A stretch of 64,000 nt of DNA from Amphibalanus amphitrite (lineage: Eukaryota > Arthropoda > Thecostraca > Balanomorpha > Balanidae), in NCBI RefSeq assembly GCF_019059575.1, contig NW_024881573.1, positions 1,069,001-1,133,000 of the forward strand, written 5' to 3'. The first letter of the stretch is position 1. Every line of letters starts with the position of its first letter. Below, in pieces: positions 1 through 12,773 of this stretch. Both the position numbers and the translations under genes were made by a program. The notes under the pieces are model-generated. The model had not been told where the DNA came from and ran no database searches. It worked only from the letters and a program-made list of their open reading frames with translations.

Positions 1-331
1 AAAAGCACATGACTTATTTAAAGTTATCTCGTGACAAAACAGTTGATCCCAGATGCCTGAGATCAGGCACACTTTACTGGCGAATGGCAATTTCGCGTAC
101 ACAGAGTGAAAAACTATGTCTAGCTACTGTCCACTGGAAAAAATTGACTTTTCACAAAACCGGCCCATACCTCCCGCCTCCCGTCTCTATCCTATCCTAC
201 CTACATCACTTGTATGCCAATTCATTAAGTTTTTGAAGGCGGGAGGTCCCCTGAATTGCAGTATTCATTGCTCCGCGACTGACAGTGCAGTTGCGGTGGT
301 GTGGTGGTGCGATGGTGCGGTGGCAGCTCAC
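1..331. other. No gene recognised
   Basis: I see no domain, RNA gene or terminal repeat here. The stretch 226-331 is more GC-rich than the first 200 bases and would be intronic if the exon proposed at 332-444 on the minus strand is real. Confidence 0.4.
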
Positions 332-444
332 CCTGTGTGCCGGGAAGTCGGCCTCCTCGAAGGTGAAGTGCTGACCCGTGGCCGGCCGCGGGCCCTCGGC
401 GCCGCCACTCTCCTCCGAATAGCCTTCCATTGCTCCCCAGTGGC
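332..444 (-). CDS. Possible internal or first coding exon of a host gene
   Basis: Read on the minus strand, a polypyrimidine-poor but acceptable acceptor (TTGACAG) at 445-450 is followed by 113 bases of open, GC-rich sequence and a good donor (GTGAGC) at 326-331. An ATG in context CAATGG lies near the 5' end, and the open part is rich in Glu, Gly and Pro (begins MEGYSEESGG). No known domain is recognisable and the sequence does not recur elsewhere in the window, unlike nearly everything around it. It could be the first coding exon of a host gene on the minus strand or a chance open frame. This rests on splice signals and composition only. Confidence 0.3.
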
Positions 445-2345
445 CTGTCAACAGTGGATCTGTATCAGATAGGCATATCTCTGATCTTAACTCTCGACCG
501 TATTGGTGTTTTGCCAGCGTCTGGGTCGCACTACTAGGGCTAAACTACGGCTGTCCGGAGCTCGCAGAGCGGACTTGGGCTCTGCCCATGCTCCGACATA
601 GCATGCATGCCCTCTAGACGATGTCTTTGTGTCATACGCCGACTTTAGCTCAAGTCCTAGCCGACTTAAGTCCGAATTAAAAATCTCGGGCAAGCCGCAC
701 TTTAGCCTCCTTGAGCCAGCTGAGCCCGGAGTAAAACTGCTGGCTGGATTTATAAGTCAATGGGGAAAAATGAAAACTGTTATTTTAGCGTCCGGAGCGA
801 TCTCAAACAATCTCCAGCACACGGAATCGTGATTTTTTGCACTCTTTGCAAGGTTCGATGCTTCACTTGCATTGTTGACCATGCGGGACGACATTTAGGA
901 CATCAATAGGGTCAATAGGAGGAAGCCACTGGCGGTCGCAGCCGCTAGCAAGAGGGGGGGGGGGGCAAAGTCACACTCGCGGGACATAACATTTCCCCGT
1001 CACCGCGGGGGGGGGGGGTGATAGGCAAGTTCTTACGATGTGCAGCAAAATCTACGCGACGATGCACCGCGCAGTTGGCATTACTTATGCTACGTCTATC
1101 CCATGTTTGCGTAAAAGTTTTGAGCTCGGTTTAAGACAAATCACCAGAGGCCAGTTTCACCAACAGAAATATAGTTGCCTGCCGGAATTATTCGCCTAAA
1201 GGCCATTTCGAGTACGGTAAAGCCCTATCCGCCCTATAAAGTTAATGGTAAAGCCCTATCCGCTTACGTGCCCATCGCGTTTACGCTCCGTATGTGAAAC
1301 TGCCTTTAGGCAAAAATATCCGGCAACGGCTATTTTTCTGTTTGTAAAATTGGCCTGGGTTCCATTTACCGTCCCACGGTGTGCCCAACGGACGGACCGC
1401 TGCACCATGGCTACGGATCGGTGCTGAATACGAGCATACCGGAAGGTCGGGCACGCGAATTCAGGACCTTACCACCATAAAACAATTCGGAAAAGTGCGA
1501 AACCTCTTGCTTTAAACAAACATGTGAAACCCAGAGAGCATTTTCAGACTATGCCATTTACCCATATAGTTGTGTGGCGGCGAGAGAGAGAATATGTGCA
1601 CCGACCTCTGGAGACTCTTCACAGGTTTTCAAAATTTGCTTCTGAGGGCCGCGCGTAGATTCCTGCGGGGCTTCACAACGGCTCTATTGGGGCTCACTCA
1701 ACTTGGTGCCAATTTGGTGACCTGGGGGCGCTGACCTGACCGTGACCCGAGGTCAACACCCTAGGTTGACCTCACCCAAACAAAAAGTATATGATTCGAC
1801 GCGCCTGAGCGACGGCGAACACGATGCTGCCAAAATCGCGGTTCTGCGGCCGTTTTTTGCGAAGTTATTCATCAAAAACTGAACCGTACCTTGGGGCACT
1901 TGACCTGACCTCAGAGGTCACCGGTTGACCTAGGACCTTGAACTCGGGTATCAATCTCCGCATCTTGTAACGGCACACGCGCTCGTTTTTTCCGCGACGC
2001 GCTAGCTCCACCAGGGGCGAAACGGCGATGGGGGTCGTTATTGCCCCCCCCCCCCCCACCTCGACCGGCGCGTATGTAGAAAACCAATAGGTCCGGCGAG
2101 GGATATACAGTATGCAGTGTACAGCTGTATACAGTAGCACCCCGTAGTTAAAAAGTAGTAGGAACTCGTCCATATTCCGTAATATGAACGATAATTGGCA
2201 GGCTCACAATCTATCAAAGCATCTCTGTCGTGACGAAAGGAAGGCATTTTAAATAGATCGTAAATTTAGCAAATAACGCTGGCTATCTTTGTTGGTAGGT
2301 AATAGGTATGCAATACTGCATTAAGTTTTTTAGTCTTTTGGCGAG
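445..2345. repeat. Decayed TTAA-type repeat copies
   Basis: Positions about 770-900 resemble 63,205-63,360 and positions about 1,690-2,115 resemble both 17,730-18,055 and 63,500-63,840. Shared landmarks include the phrase ACCTTGGGGCACTTGACCTG, CGCTCGTTTTTTCCGCG, and a terminal C-run followed by GTAGAAAACCAAT. The right edge near 2,110 has lost its TTAA. Two G-runs at 950-1,015 are present. No coding potential is seen. Confidence 0.6.
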
Positions 2346-2690
2346 GCAAGCCGGTCCCGTGCTCAGTTGGTAGAGCGTTGAACTCCACGTGGTGAGAGCA
2401 CGCGGTCCCGGTTATAACAGTCCGGGTTCGAAGCGCGACGGGCACTTGACGTTTATATGCCTCCTGACAGGTACCTATGGTTGCGGCTAGTGGCAGGCCG
2501 TAGCCAGGCGAAGTCAGTGAGGGGACCGGCCGTGCGCGGCTATGTGCGCACATTAAACTTTGGACTCCAAATTCTGCCATAGAACTGGAATTTGACGATC
2601 GGAGGGTAGAGGGCAGGGTCACTGCCAACAACTAACAAGCTTCGCTTAGCGGTGGCTCTGTCCTTGTGAATCCTTCCTATTAAAAGATTC
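2346..2690 (+). mobile_element. tRNA-derived SINE, copy 1
   Basis: A tRNA-like head (2,346-2,440) has an A-box-like TCAGTTGGTAGAGCG and a B-box-like GGGTTCGAAGC. A unique body follows, with landmarks CCTCCTGACAGG, GCCGTGCGCGGCTATGTGCG and GGAGGGTAGAGGGCAGGG, ending near GTCCTTGTGAATCCTTCC. The same head-body-tail order is found on the opposite strand at 11,243-11,613, which fixes the unit at about 345-370 bp. LINE machinery would mobilise it; no coding capacity is expected. Confidence 0.75.
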
Positions 2691-2781
2691 GGACTAAATT
2701 TATAAAAAGAAAAAAGAAAAGCTTTCAAGTTCTATCATCTTTCACTGTCGACAGTTAGATTGCTATTGCAAGTGCCTTTAA

Positions 2782-3370
2782 CCCGCGCCGTGCTGGTGGC
2801 CTGAACATTCCGCCGAGTGCTGGGGGAAGGGGGCGTTTTCACGCCCCCCCCCCCATCGTCTAACTTGGCTCCTGGGCCATGTAGCCTCGGTGATTTTTAA
2901 TTTCAGGTCAAAGGTCAGGTCACCAGAGGTCACCAAAGGTCAAATTTAGTCCATTTCAATAATTTTGGAAACTTCCACCGGCTAACTCGGGAACCAATAG
3001 AGCTACAGCACCGCGGAAAAGCGCATTCGATAGCCCTTTTACAGACCTTTCTGAATAATGCTCTCAGACCTGACATCAGGTCAACGGTTTAGCCTCTAGA
3101 GGGCAAAAACTGTAAAAATAGCCGTTTTCCCGAACAATATTTTTCGGCAATAACTTTTGACTCAAGAGAGTCACGACGTTACTTTTGGCAGCATCATGTT
3201 CCTCTTGTCGAGACACGTCGAATGAACTATTCGTTGACCTTGAAAGGTCATTTTTTACCTTAGGTCAAGGTCATGACCTGACCGGAAAGTGTCATGCTGC
3301 ATATCAGTCGATCCGTATGATCGAGCTGAACACATCTGACGTGTTTTCACCGCAGTGTACCACAATTATA
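2782..3370 (+). mobile_element. Truncated TTAA-target (piggyBac-like) element
   Basis: TTAA at 2,778-2,781 is followed by the family terminus CCCGCGCCGTGCTGG and a subterminal hairpin near 2,830-2,848 (GGGGGCGT, loop TTTC, ACGCCCCC). The body matches 33,637 onwards and the reverse complement of 38,040-38,634. Examples are the phrases ATCAGTCGATCCGTATGATCG and GAGCTGAACACATCT. The right end with its TTAA is missing, so the copy is cut at about 3,370. Assignment to piggyBac rests on TTAA plus the CCY start; Kolobok also uses TTAA. Confidence 0.65.
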
Positions 3371-6300
3371 TTTTAGCTTGGGTGTCAGAAAGGAAAATTA
3401 TTCCGTAGACAGGGTGAAGGGAGTGGAAAATTGCCGGTAAGGTAAAGCTAACAACAGATGCGAGGGATAAGAGTGGAGTAAAAACAGATTGATAGCATAC
3501 ATTTTCACACAAAAAAAAATGATACGATATAGCGTTTAATGGAAGCATCGATATATTGTTTAAGACCATGTACGACCATGTACGACCATGCCCTTTGCTT
3601 TTGACGTTCGGAGTGGAAAATTTATCTTGAAAGGTTGAGGTGAGAGTGGAAAATGGTCTTCATTTGGATGTCGTTTCACACCCAAATCGATTAATTTTGG
3701 GACACTGTTTCACCGCTCTAGCACGTCTCTATCAAACGTTCTGGCCACAAAACTGCTGGCCCCCAGCACAGTGCGGGTTACGCCATGATAAATGTATGGG
3801 CCCTTTTCACCGTGCAAGGACCCTTTTCACCATAGGCTCCTTTCACTATGCATGGGCCCTTTTCACCCAGCCCCCGTTCACGAGCTTCAGAATTCCTTTA
3901 CCGTGACGTCATCACGGCGCATGACTTTTCATTCACCCATAGAAATGCATGCAAAGCATGGTGTGTTTCAGGCGGGCTAGGGAGAAATCTAAGGCCTACA
4001 TGTGTTCAAAAGACGTACCACTAAGCCAATGGATTCGTCTCATTACGATAAATGGGGTTGAAATCGAAACATTCGGCCTATATTTATCTAAAATGGGCCA
4101 ATCAAATGGTCCCTGCAACTCATAATGAAGGATTTCCTCTGCGTTAAAAAATTTGTTTCAAGTGTTTTTTCATCAGCGACAGGGGAAATCCTTCATAATT
4201 GCTACCAGATTACTACCATATTCCCTCGCATTTCTGTTGCGCATTGCCTCACAAATAAGAGTTTTGTGAAGTTTATATTAATTTAATTGTCACATTTTGA
4301 CTGATTTTGGCGATTTTCAATTATTTCAACGCAGCATGGATCAGATAGCTCTCGTAGTTTGCTGAAGAATGTGGCTTTTGCTTGGTTATTTTCAAGTTAT
4401 CTGTGATTTGGTGCGCCGTGATCGTAGCATTATACAAATTATATCAACTTTAAAAATTGAATCAACTTTTGAAGTGAAGTTCACATGAAGAATCAAAAGT
4501 TCAAGCATAATAATTGTTCAAACATAATGATGCAACATGTGTCTCCCAGATGGAACTTATATTTCAATTGAAAACTGAAAATGGAAAACAGAAGATGGAT
4601 CTGCGGAGTTACTTAGATCACAAGGTGCTCTTGATTGTTGGTAATTGAAGATGTTGAGAGAACTTGTGAATCTGCATACCAGTCCTGACTTGCTTGATTG
4701 TTTAAAACTATTTTAATTCTCATAATTGTGTAATGTGTAGGTAGTGACTGTGCACAATGCGCAGCACATGTGCGCAGAAATGTGCAGGTGGCTGGTAGGT
4801 GGGTTAAACTTCGGAGATGCGAATTTGGATGTCAGTTATAAAATTAATGGTTATGCCTTGTAGAGTAAGCTCTGCTGTTTTTTTTTGTAATTGTCTTTTG
4901 TATAATTGTAACCTACAATGCTGTTAGTTTCATTTTTATTAAAATGCTCGACCAGAATTTTCACTTGTTCATGCATGAATGGCTAAGTTTGGGGTGTTAA
5001 TTCAACCCTGACTGCTCAAGTTTTTCAAAGGCACATGACACAGCATGGCTAGATCAGCTGGTACCTACCTGTTGACTATTTTTGTTTTTGTTGGTGATGT
5101 GTTTGCTGTTTGTCTTTTGCAAGGTGGTCAATGAAATAAAATAATGCATTATTTTGGAATGTTTCCTTGACAGAAGCCAGGAGCCGGATTGATGTGTGCT
5201 GGTGAATGAGATGGTTCAAAAGCATTATCTGATGTTTTTCAATGTGCATAAGCCATAACATCCCTTTCATACGCTGAAGTTTTAATAGCTTCTCAGTCTC
5301 TGTCATTTTCCTGAAATATTGGTGTAGATAAGAGATATCAGTACCTTCTCAGAGGTACCTGCCTTCTGCTGGATGAATATTTAATTGGTTGGACGAAATG
5401 GACAGGTAGCCTTATGATAATGTAATGTGAAATCTTATTTCTATAAAACTTTGAAAATGAAGTTCTAATTATTCATATGTGCATACATTTTTGATGACTA
5501 AGAAAGTTTTCCACAAGATTAGAAAATGTGGGAAAGTCTATCAAATAACACATTCTGAAGGCTCAATGCTGACAGAGTGCTGCCTCAAAGAATAACTGAC
5601 TTGCTGGGTTACGAATATTTCTTTATTTTAATTTTCAAATGTAATGTACAATACATTGCAGTGAAATAACAAAATAGTGCAGTAAAATAGTATTGGCGAC
5701 GATCAAACAACATGTGCGCCATTGATGTCTGCAAAAATTGCTACCAGATTGCTACCAAATCCGTGACGTAGCTACGGCGCCTTTATTTCCCTAGTGAACC
5801 AACCTGAGTAGTAAAGTAATCTTGCTTTTCACCCTAGTACCCACGGGCGATCTGCTCGTGCTTTTGTTACTGGAGCGTTTCTACTAGGCATGCCACATTA
5901 TCTATGCGTTTCCAGACTTTGTTGTGTCTTATAAACGTGCCAACACGTGAAATTATGGTAGTCCCATGCTTTATAAATTGTGCCAAAGGGTATTCAAAGG
6001 TCAGGTCAAGGGCATTGACCTTAGATTACTTTTAGTCACTTTTTGGAGATGATGTCCATTTTGGAGATGATTTCCATGTCAATTTTGTCAAAATGTCAAT
6101 TTTGAAGCAAAAAAAAAAATTGTCAATTTGGAATTTTGTCGAATCTAACCCATTAAGAACACAAGGGCGGATCCAGCCGGCCGTCTTGGGGGGGGGGGGG
6201 GGGCAACCGGTTGGGACTAGCCAAACCTAGGGTACCCCCAAATCTAGTTTTCTTACCGGTTTTAGGCCACTTATTTTTCACCCTTCGCCTTTTCATCCGG

Positions 6301-7975
6301 AAAAAAACGAAACGAAAACATTTGCAAAAAGTGAGAAATTTTGTCTCAGCTGAGTCAAGGAACCTTTTTGGTAACGTAGAATAAAGGCTTATATCTTCCA
6401 CATGAGCTGTCAAGCCAGGTAATGAGGGGGGTTGTTTTTATTAAATGTTTTCTTCCCTTTAGTTTTCCTTTGTGACCCACAACCGCTAATTCAGGGAGGG
6501 CAAGTTGCCCCGACGGTTCCTAGCCCTATGAAAAGTTGTGGGGCAGCGCCCCCACGGCCCCAGAGTTGTGGGGGCAGGCTGCCCCCACTGACCCCCAGCT
6601 CCCGCGCCCATGACCACAAAGTTCAGGCCCATGGCCCGGCGTCGAGCTCAAATTCAGACTCGGCAATGTTGATGGTATGTCCGAGTTCAGACAAGCTGAG
6701 CTTATGCTGGGTTCAGCTAGGACGATTGAAGAGGTATCCTGTTGGGCTAAATGCCGGACAATCTCAAGCTCTGATTTTGCATTTAATGCTTAATTATCCT
6801 ACTATGTTGAGTGAAAACTACCCATGTGTCATTAAGTATAACTTCAAATAGTGGGTTTAATTAGTGACATATGGTGGAGCATTAGGGGTTTTAGGGGTGC
6901 ACATGCACCCCAAACTGAAAAAGCACCTTCTCAAAATGACGTTTGAAACACTTCAAAAACAAGTACAGGTAAGGGGAAATTGTGTCTTCCTCTGCACCGT
7001 GGGGACTTATGCCATCCTAGCACGACATAAGTGGCAAATACGAGTATTTTGATATCCACTTTTTTGTCATCCATTTCACGTAGAATTGCCCAGTGCATCC
7101 ATACCCGACCTTAAATCCTTTCAAAAACGATTGCTTACACCTCAAAACACCTCTCAAAGTGTAGCATTGCGCTGACCAGCATCCTGCTTCCCGGATATAG
7201 CGAAAAAGCACACGACAATGAAACGCCCGCTCACTCGTTTCCCTGAACAGCAGCTTAAAGTTGCGATATGTTTTTATTATCTGTGCTTAATGAGGAAGAT
7301 GATGGTATACACGAAAATTTCCAAAAAACAACCAAAGGTATCATTTTCGAAGGAAATGCTAAAAATGTTAAAATGCTTTTGATTCCGGGAGTTGAATCAG
7401 CAAACTGCTACCCCACAAAGTTTGATACGCGGTGGTACAGTCGTGTACAGGTTGATGGTCCCCTACTCTTTATCCACCGGGTTCCTATGGCTCAGCATTG
7501 GCAGCAGCCGCCTGGTACGGTAGGCTGTGCCGCATGACCCGAGAGTGAATCGGCACAGTCTACCCACGCCGTTTGACATCGGCTCGGGTCGCCGGGTGGA
7601 GCGCTTTGTAGACCAGCTGTCGCCTCGCGTCAGACCAGCGCGGGGGAGGGGCTCGTCTCGGTGGTTGGCGTGGGCTGGCGAGTGGTGTGGGGCGTGTTGG
7701 TGGACCATGGGGGCTGGGCGGGTGTGTGTGGTCACTTGCTGCATTCCACATTTTGCGTCGCTTAACAATTGCATTCCTGTTTTTGCTAAGCACAATGCGC
7801 GGAAGACCCAGCGAATATAATTTACTTGTGCATTGTGCAAAACGTGATTTGGCACGGTATCGAGGCAACCATAGGTCTTGTGCCGCATATATGCATGATA
7901 TTTAGGCAATACGCTTATGAAAATGGTAGATTGATCGAATTGATCCTGGATGTCAATTCGTATGCTAAATCAGTA
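3371..7975. other. Low-copy-looking stretch, no gene recognised
   Basis: AT-rich sequence at about 4,000-5,760 shows no domain or terminal repeat. Small features are a short tandem at 3,795-3,865 (CCCTTTTCACC units), an isolated hAT-like end at about 6,164 (CAAGGGCGGATCCAG followed by a long G-run), G/C dyads at 6,480-6,620, an interrupted palindrome GGGGTGCA/TGCACCCC near 6,893, and a GC-rich island at 7,470-7,740. Short open frames in the island overlap on both strands and look like composition effects. Confidence 0.5.
4125..4196. repeat. Inverted repeat (hairpin)
   Basis: Arms of 17 bases (4,125-4,141 and 4,180-4,196) pair with one mismatch around a loop of about 38 bases. The arm reads ATGAAGGATTTCCTCTG. 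No flanking duplication was found, so it may be a small fold-back relic or a structured RNA segment. Confidence 0.6.
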
Positions 7976-9486
7976 GGCGGAACTATGGTCATGAGTACCC
8001 AAATATAGGAACGTTCCCATTTTTGGGAACGGAGTTCCCAAATATGGGAACGGGCGTTCCCATTTATGGGAACGGAAGGTAATTTTTCGGCCGTTCGCCC
8101 ACTAAAACTCAATAGTGCATCACGTCTCAAAAAAGTGCACGCTAATTTAAGTATCTACTAAGTCTCTATAAAATTATCTTTAATCTGACCGTTGCACAAG
8201 GAAATTGACCGTCGAATGATATTTTTAATGATTTTTTGAAATGACGGAATGGTGAAAACATGGGTTATACTACATTTAACTTGCAATTTTTAGGAAAATG
8301 AAGCGTTTTTTACATTTTGAGGTCAAGTATAATAATTTTCGCCTGGTTATGAAGTTTCATACTAGCGACACCAGATGCTGACATATGCAAGCGAACACGC
8401 GGACAGTCCGGGGGTAATATTGGTGACATTTGGTGTCGGGGCGCACGACCGCATGGAACGTCAGTGATTTTACCGAACTACTGTTGTAAACTCAGTTTCA
8501 GTGGTTTAAAATTATTCAGCTGTATTATATCATCCCAGATAGACATATTTTATTTGGATGCTAGCTGTTTAGAGTTGTTTTATAAGGAGCGTCATGAGCG
8601 TGGTTTTTGTCTTCCGTGTTCCTAAGCGTGATCGTTTTGGGGGAATTTCTCTTATATAGGTCGCTCTGTGTGGCTTATTTATAATTTTTATGCTGATTTC
8701 GATCATTCCTCGTACCCATCCTACCAGGCCTTTTGCCACTTACACTCATCAAGAAAGGAAAAAACTAGATTTTCATTGGGACTAGGTGTTTTGAGGGTGT
8801 AACATATTCAGCGTTCCCATTTTTGGATACTTCCTTGTGCACGTCAACTATCGGTGATAAACAGACAGGTGCTTGACATGTCTCCACCCTCGGCGCGGAC
8901 GGTGGATATAGGTATGGAAGACCTTGTTGAACATCGCTGAGCGTTGTGAATTACGTAATCCTGCAGAGGGGGGCGTGCCCGCTGCGAGATCGACGGGAAT
9001 AAAAGCGCAGAAGACCGGGCGAAACATGCGACGGTCTTGCCGGAAAGGTCATCTGATGATTGTTGCGTTAACAATAATTTGCGGCGTTGGACGTGATGCT
9101 TGTTAATGAAAAGAGCCCCTGAAAGGCGTCGGTGAAATCGTTCCCAATTTTGGGTACGCCGTTCCCATAATAAGGAACGCTTGCAGCGCCAGTGTACGAG
9201 AGCGTTCCCAAATTTGGGCTCGCGGCCCGGATGATGGACTGCTTTAGAAATAGGGGAACGATTTGAAACTACGATGGGCCTTACAATATCAAACTCTTTC
9301 CCAACAATATTGAGACAAATATCAGGTGGTTCACGATCGTTTTATATTTTTTGGACGTCATTTAACGGCTCTTTTTCTTGTTTTAAATAATGCCTACATG
9401 GCGTTCCCATATTTGGGTTTATCGTTCCCAAACATGGGAACGAAAATGCGTTCCCGAAAATGGGTACGCTTGACCATAGTTCCGCC
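7976..9486. mobile_element. TA-flanked non-autonomous element with clustered palindromes
   Basis: TA (7,974-7,975) and TA (9,487-9,488) flank inverted termini GGCGGAACTATGGTCA, identical for 16 bp and then similar through GTACCCA. Length is 1,511 bp and no transposase is visible. About ten copies of the palindrome GTTCCCAnnnnTGGGAACG, perfect or decayed, lie near both ends (7,995-8,077 and 9,138-9,470), with one at about 8,814. TA target and short TIRs suggest a Tc1/mariner-type non-autonomous element; the palindromes may be binding sites for the trans-acting transposase. Confidence 0.8.
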
Positions 9487-9617
9487 TACTGAAATGTCGA
9501 CATGTATTAAATGAACGAATGAATGAATCAATCAATCGACAATCGACATGTAGATATAAAACCGTATAAATGGCTCGCAACCACTAAAATCAAACCAGAT
9601 CCTAACTCGGAAAAGTA

Positions 9618-9707
9618 GCCGGAGCCCCGATGAGGCTCGAACCGGGACTCCACGTTGAAAGTTTTGCCAATGATCCATCATCATTCCACCAAGCTGGAGC
9701 GACCGGC
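9618..9707 (-). other. tRNA-like sequence, minus strand
   Basis: Minus-strand sequence has an A-box-like CGCTCCAGCTTGGTGG and a B box GGTTCGAGCCTC. The outer bases GCCGG and CCGGC can pair as an acceptor stem. The anticodon arm is not convincing, so this is more likely a SINE head or tRNA pseudogene than a working tRNA. Confidence 0.45.
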
Positions 9708-9797
9708 ACCCGAAACCACAAAAACATTCATTGACTTTGCTTCCGACCTCCCGGCCCCGCCGCCCGCCCGGCCAGACTTTGCCCCGGCCGTGGCCAC

Positions 9798-9885
9798 CAT
9801 CCGGTGTAGCTCAGCGTAGGAGTGCTAGACTGTCAAACTGACCGGTAGTGAGAGGCCCGGTTCGAGACGCTTCGCGTGCTGGATG
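9798..9885 (+). other. tRNA-like sequence, plus strand
   Basis: A box TAGCTCAGCGTAGGAG and B-box-like GGTTCGAGACG are correctly spaced, and CATCCGG at the start pairs with CTGGATG at the end (one G-T). T and anticodon stems are poor. It is probably a SINE head or decayed tRNA; it lies just before the GA microsatellite. Confidence 0.45.
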
Positions 9886-9931
9886 TTTATTTCTGTGTCC
9901 GAGGCTATGCGAGTAGTCCACTTTTTGAATT

Positions 9932-10796
<865 letters not shown>

Positions 10797-10804
10797 AAAT
10801 TAAG

Positions 10805-10980
10805 CAGTGGCGGCGGAACACCTTTAATGAAGTGGGGGCACTGCCGACTTTTGGTCCCATTCTTTCCATGCAACGCCCATAGGGCTAATGTTAACGGGGG
10901 GGGCACGGTTGACGGAGCGTTGGAGCGTTGACGGGGGGGCACGGTGCCCCGATGCCCCCCCCCCGTTCCGCCGCCACATG
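10805..10980. mobile_element. Small hAT MITE
   Basis: Termini CAGTGGCGGCGGAAC (left) and the reverse-complementary GTTCCGCCGCCAC (right) are flanked by 8-bp direct repeats AAATTAAG (10,797-10,804) and AAATCAAG (10,981-10,988), one mismatch. Internally there are G-run and C-run blocks. Length 176 bp, non-coding. The 8-bp duplication and CA-G-TGGCGG start are typical of hAT. Confidence 0.8.
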
Positions 10981-11242
10981 AAATCAAGTCGCTAAGAGAC
11001 GATGAGGAAAAGTGGACGAACGCCACATTTCTGTGCATGAAGTCTCGAGTTAAAAAAGCTAGAAGTTATTATGCGTGTAAGCTTAAAAAACAATAAGATC
11101 AGTTAATAAAAATATTTGACCCGAAATTAACTTCTGTTTTGTCTGACCATGATTGCATGTATGACCCCGGTCCAGCCTGGTTCAACTCGGCCCAATCTGG
11201 TTCGGCTCCCCCTTTTTTAATATAAATTTGGCCCGAACCTTT

Positions 11243-11613
11243 TGAATGGAAGGAATCACAAGGACAGAGTCCCCGCTAAGTTGAGCTTGTTAAGCGTTGA
11301 CCCTGCCATCAACCCTCCGATCAAGCAATTCCTGGTCTATTGCAGCCTATGGTTTTGAGGTTTAGTCTATGGCAAAATGGTCTATGGTTTAGAGTCCAAA
11401 TTTTACCGTGCGCACATAGCCGCGCACGGCCGGTCCCCTCACTGACTTCGCCTGGCAGCGGCCTGCCACCAACCACAACCATACCCGTCAGGAGGCTAAA
11501 AAACTTCAAGCACACGTCGTGTTTCGAACCCGGACTTTTGCAACCGGGACGTGCGCCTTCACCACATGGCATATGGAGTCCAACGCTCTACCGACCGAGC
11601 TACGGGGACGGAC
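11243..11613 (-). mobile_element. tRNA-derived SINE, copy 2
   Basis: Minus-strand copy of the SINE at 2,346-2,690. The head has TAGCTCGGTCGGTAGAGCG as A box and GGGTTCGAAACAC as B box. The body shares CGTGCGCGGCTATGTGCGC and GAAGTCAGTGAGGGGACCGG, and the tail ends near GTCCTTGTGATTCCTTCC. A different tRNA-like fragment with GAGTTCGAGCCTC lies at about 11,716-11,790. Confidence 0.75.
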
Positions 11614-12279
11614 ATTTACCTTGGGGTTTCGCCTCGTGACATTGACAGACGTCAGACACTTTGGCCGAACTTTAGCCGAAACACTGAGCAAGCTGCGCAG
11701 GGCGACAGGTGCTCGTAGCGTTGAGGTTGGGTAACCTGTGAGCTGATCGTGATGTCGTGAGTTCGAGCCTCACTTCCGGGTCTGGTTTTATCTAGACACA
11801 ACCAAAACCTTTCCTTCTACTGCAACACAGCTAAGCACGTTGACATCTTTCTCCAATATCTTTCCCCAATATCCTCCCCAAAAGTCAAAATTATTGCTTA
11901 TAAACGTTTAGCTAAGTTTTATTTTTAGGAAAATATTTTTGGTCATTTGTCTGGAGCCATTTCAACTCTTTTTTCTTTTCTGATTCTTTTCGACCCGATA
12001 AAACCCACCAAAACTGAACGTGCCAAATGAAAAATATCTGACTCAAATAACAGTTTAGAAAAGCCTCATCATGCATCATGAAAAGCATCATGCAACTATC
12101 AACTGAAAAGTTGCATGCTGTGAATGCGTCCTAGATTTCAATTATCATTGTTCAACGTTTTGGCTGGAACTGACGCTGCCTCTGGCTTGCCCGTTTGTTT
12201 GAGATAATGATTCTCTTCAGTCGCGTTCTTGCCGGTTCCACATGAACAGGATACCACCATACCGGAGTAAACGCACCCG
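11614..12279. other. No gene recognised; weak tRNA-like fragment
   Basis: A B-box-like GAGTTCGAGCCTC lies at about 11,760 without a convincing A box. The rest is AT-rich with no recognisable feature. Confidence 0.35.
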
Positions 12280-12769
12280 CAACCATCATGTTGAACTGAA
12301 TGTTGGCAATTTTTCGCGACTACTTCACGACCATGATACATGAATTTATTAAATTGAACTTTTTGAGCCAAACACGTACACATATGATAAAATGAATGTC
12401 ACCATCGTGTTCTACGCCCCAAATTACGTATTAACATGTGTCACAGGCTGCGAATATCAGTTTTGATTTTCGGGGATATGTGCCTACCCGGTTGACCTGA
12501 CCTTGACCCTGACCTTTGCTTGACTGACCCCTACATGGAGCTGACACTCTTGTAGGCCTTATAAGATGGATTGTGCACCGTTTTGACAGAGTTTATGGCG
12601 AGAGGCGCCCATTGCGAAGTCCTGAAGTCTGAAGCGTCTCGTCGCGCTCTTTCGTTTGCCGCCTCGTGCGTTTCGCTGCGCCTATTGGTTCTCGAGTTAT
12701 CGGCTGGGGGCGTTTAACCCCCCCCCCCCAGCAAACGGTGGGTGGCGAAATACCCCAGCAACTGCCGGG
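12280..12769 (-). mobile_element. Partial TTAA-type element, reversed
   Basis: Read on the minus strand it begins next to TTAA (12,770-12,773) with CCCGGCAGTTGCTGGGGTA, then the subterminal G/C block and the body shared with 47,992-48,908 and 35,023-35,812. An example is the phrase GGGCGTAGAACACGATGGTG. The distal end is missing. Confidence 0.7.
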
Positions 12770-12773
12770 TTAA

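Noticed and set aside
5076-5306. 76-codon minus-strand frame
   Set aside because: AT-rich, short, no domain and no supporting signals.
7463-7909. Overlapping open frames on both strands in a GC-rich island
   Set aside because: No domain, no splice signals consistent with one strand, and mutually overlapping frames indicate base composition.
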